64,000 nucleotides of DNA, from assembly GCF_963678635.1 (NCBI RefSeq), contig NC_087071.1:43821095-43885094 (forward strand), in the 5' to 3' direction. Below are positions 59,155 to 64,000 of the stretch, one piece after another. The notes below the pieces were generated by a model. That model saw nothing but the letters and a program-made list of their open reading frames with translations. It was not told the DNA's origin and did not search any database. Position numbers and translations under genes: made by a program. How positions within the stretch are numbered: the first letter of the stretch is position 1; every line of letters begins with the position of its first letter. The stretch is from Symsagittifera roscoffensis. Lineage: Eukaryota; Xenacoelomorpha; Acoela; Convolutidae.

Positions 59155-60200
59155 TAAGAGTAAATTACGTAGTGAGTGCTCTTATATAGGTCTTGCTGAT
59201 TTTTTTTTCTGGAAAAATTCTTACAAGTTGTTCACGCTTAATTTTGGTTTTTCGCGGTTTAGCTTGTGATTTCTTTTATGAGTAATGAGCGTAGAGATTA
59301 CTCTTATTTACGTCTTGCTGATTTATTTTGTTTTATTCTTTTTTTCAGGAAAAAGTCTTAAAATGTGTTCACGCTCAGTTTTGATCTTTCGCGGTTTGAC
59401 TTGTGATTTTTTTCATGAGTAATGAGCGTAGAGTACTCTTTTTTACGTCTTGCTGATTTATTTTGTTTATTCTTTTTATCAGGAAAAAGTATTTAAATTT
59501 GCTCACGCTCAGTTTTGATCTTTCGCGATTTGGCTTGTGATTTTTTAAGTTTAGTGCATTTCCGTTGTTAAAGGGAAGGCAAATTCCACTATCGAACAGC
59601 AAAAGTGTAATAGTCACGAAAAACGTGATCGACTTCCGATTTCGAAAATGGAAATTGATTATCAGATTTCCAAGCGAAAATGTGTCAGTCAATTGTAACA
59701 AAAAAGTGTCCATAAAAATAGTTCTGCAAATTCAAAGAGCTTTAAGGCCATCTAATTATGTTCATCGAAAGTCATAAGTTGAAGGCTCTTGAAAAAACAA
59801 GTCAGTTCTTTTTTCGGTTTCCTTGCGTTCATGATTTTTTTCCAACTGTTAGTTCACTATGTTCAAGTTCAGTATATTTTTTTTAGTAAAAAGAAGGCAA
59901 ACTCTATCGAACAGCAAAATTATAAAGGTCACGAAAAACGTGATCGCCTTCTTATCTCGAAAATGGATATTAATTATCAGACTTCTCGGCGAAAAAAGAA
60001 ATTTTGCTTATTGATCCAGTTTTCTCAAATTGGTTTAAATTGAACAAAAAAGTGGCCATCATAAAATGTTTCACAATTTCAAAATGCTTCAAGGCCATCT
60101 ATTTTTTTTCTTTGAATTCAAAAGTTGAAGGTTTTTGAAAAAAATTAAGTCTGCTTTTTTCTATTTCCTTGCGTTCATTACTCCTTTCAAACTGTCGTTT
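59155..60200 (+). repeat. Dispersed repeat F1, compound tandem copies
   Basis: Three successive F1 5' ends (59157, 59278, 59416: GAGTAATGAGCGTAGAG variants), each followed by ACTCTT, CGTCTTGCTGATTTATTTTG and the CAGGAAAAAGT block. Only the third continues into the body. A further partial body (GAAGGCAAACTC..TATCGAACAGCAAAATTATA and GTCACGAAAAACGTGATCGC) follows at 59888-60200. Suggests local tandem growth of the 5' 120-140 bases. Confidence 0.8.
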
Positions 60201-60760
60201 GGCTATGTAAAATTTTACAAGCCTGGTTATCGGATGCCTTTTAGCTCGTGAGCTTACAATGTGAGACCCCTTAGCCTTAACGCTTTCAATGGGTTGGAAA
60301 ATTAGATACGTACTACTGACATGGATTCGATGCAAATCATTGTCAGGCATCTGTTTTTGGGAAACAGTAAAATAGCTCGGCTTTCATAGAGATCACAGTT
60401 TTTTTAGTAGTCGTGCAATAATTTTGCAATAACAATGCTAATTGCCTTCTGTAAATATGTAAAAGTATAGCGCGCGGTCTATGCGCAAAAAATATCGAAT
60501 ATATGTTTGGATTTTACCCTTACTAATTTGGAATTTTTGCTTACAGTAATGTTCTTTTTTTCATTTGTATTTGTTATTCTGCGATTAAATAAGACTGAAA
60601 TTCAGAGATTTCTCTGGTTGCTAGACATTTAGCAGGTTGGATGTTTACATTTGCTACTAGCAAATGTTATCAATTCGGAATAAAGATTTTTTCGGGTTAA
60701 CTTGTTTAACAGAATCAATTTCAATCACTTGTTTTGTTCATAATTAATTCAAAGTTCTTA
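60200..60760. other. Intergenic, no gene seen
   Basis: 60220-60350 has balanced composition and a 40-codon - strand frame, but nothing recognisable. Confidence 0.4.
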
Positions 60761-60764
60761 GTCT

Positions 60765-60930
60765 CTCTTACACACTTAGCCTGGTGGTATCAAACACGCA
60801 ACGATCGTGAGTTCGAATCAGACCAGGAACTGTTTTTTTTTTCAAACTGGAAACCTTGCTTTTCAAAAAAATGTCGACCTATAGTTTGTCTGTTTATGTT
60901 TTGTCGGCTTAGTTGCCACATAGAGGATTT
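60765..60930 (+). repeat. Probable tRNA-derived SINE
   Basis: TTAGCCTGGTGGTATC fits a Pol III A box and GAGTTCGAATCAGACC fits a B box about 33 bases on. A T run follows, with a tail containing TTATGTTTTGTCGGCTTAGT also seen after the B box at 30785-30935. Confidence 0.5.
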
Positions 60931-60983
60931 TTTTACTTGCACGCAATTTTCGTTGTAGTTGTTTTCCTTAAATGCATGTTTGA

Positions 60984-61202
60984 GGTCTTCCCGTTTAATA
61001 ATTTGATAATAAAACCAATTTATAAACAAATTGGTTTATTATCAAAATATGGTATGGTAAGACCTAAGACATGCATTTTTGTGCGTTTCAGGCCCTAAAA
61101 CGCACGAAACACCTCGTCTTAGGTCTTCCCGTACCATATTCTGATAATAAAACCAATTAGTTTTAAATTGGTTATATTTTCAAAATATGGTGGGGGAAGA
61201 CC
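60984..61202. repeat. Chain of three large palindromes
   Basis: Hairpin 1 (60984-61064) and hairpin 3 (61122-61202) are about 81 bases each and near-copies. Both open GGTCTTCCCGT, pass through TGATAATAAAACCAATT, and fold back to end AAGACC. Hairpin 2 (61061-61125) joins them: GACCTAAGAC and GTGCGTTT pair with AAACGCAC and GTCTTAGGTC. After 61202 the sequence CTAAGAACCATTTTCGTGCG repeats the start of hairpin 2. Probably a foldback/MITE-type element with a tandem half. Confidence 0.85.
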
Positions 61203-61204
61203 TA

Positions 61205-62775
61205 AGAACCATTTTCGTGCGTTTTGAGAGTATATATTTTTTCAATTTTCTCCAATTGCTTTTCATTGTGTTTTTGGACGTGTTTTCTGCAAATAGAACA
61301 AGATTGTAGATAACAATTATTGTTTTTTAGTTAGTGGTTATCTTATCAATTTTCTTATAAAATTAAGGGATTTCACTTCCTGTCTGCTAGCTTGCACTGC
61401 TAATTTTATCTTGTATCGCGAGTGGTGAAAAACTCCGTTTCGCCTCTGTGTTTCTACTTCCTCTCCACTCGCTAGGTATTGGGTCGAACATTTAGACATT
61501 ATACAAGAAAACAACTACAAGAAAACTGTTTACAAGCTTATGTCTACTTTCTCCTATTTAGAGCTTCTTTTTTGCATTTGTGCTTACGGAGATGGGGCGT
61601 AAGAATTTGGACATTTTTTTCGGCTCAAACTGTTTTGCAGCTCAATTTTATTGCTTTAGCAGTCGTCTAAACTAGTGTTTTCTGCTCAGTATGGGTTTGA
61701 CAGTTTTTGTAATTTGATGCTTCTTTGAGACTGGCAATCTTAGTTCTCCGTATTTTTCCTTAAATTCACCCGCTTGACAAACAAACGTACAGAAAAAGTT
61801 TTCCAATTTTTTTTCTTCCTTGTTTCATAACATTTTTGGCTCAGTCTTGCCTCCTTTTTTGACCAGATGCCGTGCTATTCTTTGTTGTATCGAAAGTATT
61901 GGAAAGCTGCGCTCTGTCTGTGGGTTCATTTTTAAAAAATCAGTTTTTTTTGCGATTTAGTTATTTCCGATTCATGTTCTATCCGATAGCTTGCAATGCT
62001 GCGCTTGTGTTTTGACTTCTGGCTTAGTTTTTGTCCACTAGCTTATCAAGCCTTGTTTGTGATCTATCGCAATCGGTGCGAAATATTTTGAACTTTTAAT
62101 TCATTGGAATTTTTTTTTCTTATCTAAGATTTTTTAAATCCGTTTTGTCAAGAAATTTTGGTTAATTCGGGACCATATGCCAGAAGTTTTTTTTGAAGGC
62201 AGATAGTAAACCACTGATTCAAATGAATTATGAGCACGAGCAAATTTTATGAAGAAAAGAGAGGCAAAAAGCAACTAATAATGAGCAAAAGACCAAAATA
62301 TGAAGAAACTCCTTTTGTTCATTAAAATTTAAAAAAACTCTCGCATTAAGCTTCTCTTAAGAGTTAGTTTGCAATGCATTAACTGTTTCAAACTAATTTT
62401 AGAATGTTTTCGCTTGCTTTAAAAGTTGCAAATGAAAAACTTTTTTGCTAATTTTTTTTTTACATTCTGGATTACTTCGACACAAACCAGTCAGCTTGCA
62501 CGTATGTCAGAGCTAAAAAACACATAAATTTTCACATAGAGGTTCAGCACCAGTTGGAATACAAAAAAACATCATAACTAAAAAAACTATGATATAGAGG
62601 CGAATCTGCATTTTCCATTCAAAAGCAAAAATACGGCAAAAAGTTGTCCCAAGCGGTAACAAAAATCGAAAAAACGGAAAAAAAGTAAGACTACTAACAA
62701 ATATAAAATATGCCAGGTTCAAACCTCCGAACTAGAAAAAACAATTCAAGTTCTAGCATACAGAGAGTGTGTGCT
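61205..62775. other. Intergenic with F4-like end motifs
   Basis: 61408-61452 has TTGTATCGCGAGTGGTG and TTTCGCCTCTGTG, the F4 end. Weaker copies are near 61885 and 62060. No gene recognised; a 60-codon frame at 61479-61670 has no motif. TTTTTCGGCTCAGTCTTGCC-type sequence near 61840 recurs at the window end (63970-64000). Confidence 0.4.
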
Positions 62776-63190
62776 TAAGAGTAATGAACGTAGTGAAGGC
62801 TCTTTTATAGGTTTTGCTGATTTTTTCTTTTGTTTTTTTAGGAAAAAGACTTGAAATATCGATGCACTTAGATATATATGAACTTTTTGAGTTCAATTGA
62901 AATTCATCTACTGAAAGTAATATAAAAAGCAATCGCCAAATACATTATTGCAAAAGGCGAGAAAATTCGTGAACGATTACTAGTTTGGAAAGTGGAATTT
63001 AAAATCCCCTCTGGTTGGGTTCAAGTCATCAAAAACGCGCCTCATAATTAATTATTAAAATTCAAAAAAGGGCATCTGTTTTTTCTTTTAATTTCAAAAA
63101 CTGAAATTTTTCAACAGAGGCAGTGTTCATTCATGTTTACTTGTGTTCACTATTTTGTCTTTTCCAATCTTTGATAAGCTATGTTCGATA
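62776..63190 (+). repeat. Dispersed repeat F1, copy 9
   Basis: Opens AAGAGTAATGAACGTAGTGA, then GGCTCTTTTATAGGTTTTGC. It has the second-subfamily middle (ATCGATGCACTTAGATATAT) and a shortened tail ending GATAAGCTATGTTCGA. Confidence 0.85.
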
Positions 63191-64000
63191 GGCACCAAAC
63201 ACTAGCCACCAAATAACCAAATACAAACATGTACCAAATATGCAACAAACGTGAGCCAGATTTAATGCTGTTGCAGCAAAAAAAGGTGTAATGCTTTTGC
63301 TGCAAAAAAAACATCAAAAAAAAGCGTTTGTAGGTTTTGGTCTTAAGAAAATAATGTGAAGGTTATCGAATAGTGTGTGAAAACAGTAAGACTTCACTTT
63401 GTGAAAGAACAATATTTTTTATGAAAATAGCCAAGCATAACAAAACGTCTTGTTTCTTTTTTAAAATTGTTTGGTTAGTTTTGATGCATTTTTGAACAGA
63501 AAAAGAACACTTTTTTTGCTTCATATTATCCCATCTCGCAAGTTGTTAAATTTACGGGTTTATAACTCCTAATCTATGTCTTCGAAAATCAAAATTTTGC
63601 GCTGAGTGGTTCACTGTCGAACAAAAAATTTAGTTCTAAAATATAGTAAGAGTTCAATTAGTGAGAGTAAACGCAACCGGTTTTTCCGAACGCTTCATCT
63701 CAGATTTGATAGGTTAGTTCTTCAGAAAGTTCAAAAAGCTTCGAAACGACGGTCAAAAATTCAACAAGTTTTTTCCGAAATCTAATTTTTTTCTGAAAAG
63801 CAGGAGGTGGGCGCAAAATTAGACAAACGTTCCATACCCTGGTTTCTCGACAGATCTTTTAACCTGAGAACACGGTAGTTTTCAAACAAAAACAAAATTT
63901 TTCCAAAATTATGTGACAGCTTCGAACATATGACTTTTTTTTTCAATTTTTTTTCCATACTTTTTCCATTTTTCGGCTCAGTCTTGCCTCCTTTTTGGAC
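63190..64000. other. Intergenic, no gene seen
   Basis: A+T-rich. The final bases CTCAGTCTTGCCTCCTTTTT match 61842-61861, so another copy of an unnamed repeat starts or ends at the window edge. Confidence 0.4.

Overview
This is a gene-poor, A+T-rich stretch of animal nuclear DNA, full of homopolymer A/T runs. The large interrupted genes with GT-AG introns, the peptide-amidation enzyme, the S1 protease remnant and the retroelement types (Penelope-like, non-LTR, Ty3/Gypsy) all point to an invertebrate. I cannot assign a phylum. Several coding starts lie 8-11 nt after a strong polypyrimidine-AG acceptor, which would fit spliced-leader trans-splicing or short 5' UTR exons.

Left third (1-25.7 kb): a 127-bp-armed inverted repeat whose arms look like coding sequence; long intergenic DNA with scattered non-autonomous repeats; a peptidylglycine alpha-hydroxylating monooxygenase (PHM) gene on the + strand (exons 14384-18552), preceded by a tandem duplicate of its promoter, first exon and part of intron 1 (first exon copy 11816-12582); a broken trypsin exon on the - strand; and a decayed Ty3/Gypsy element (gag, protease, RT/RNase H).

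Middle (25.7-47 kb): a palindromic satellite, then two adjacent broken retroelements on the - strand. One is a non-LTR element (32.3-33.2 kb). The other is a Penelope-like element (33.6-35.4 kb) with a complete C4HC3 PHD finger inserted inside its reverse transcriptase. After these come repeated copies of at least three dispersed families (called F1, F2 and F4 here) and a satellite of about 167 bp.

Right third (47-64 kb): the most unusual region. Three genes sit head to tail on the + strand with short gaps. The first two encode paralogous proteins with a coiled coil and a BEN-like domain. The third reads as a SET-domain methyltransferase fused in frame to a DDE transposase of the EnSpm/CACTA-like type. 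Behind it lies an array of short GTCGAGCAC-type repeats. I infer a DNA transposon, or a domesticated derivative, that carries its own chromatin-modifying and DNA-binding parts. Each of two of the three reading frames is interrupted by one in-frame TAA. Downstream are a two-exon orphan gene, two coding-looking tracts on the - strand, more F1 copies and a cluster of nested palindromes.

All calls come from reading the sequence by eye. No similarity search, splice prediction or expression data was available.
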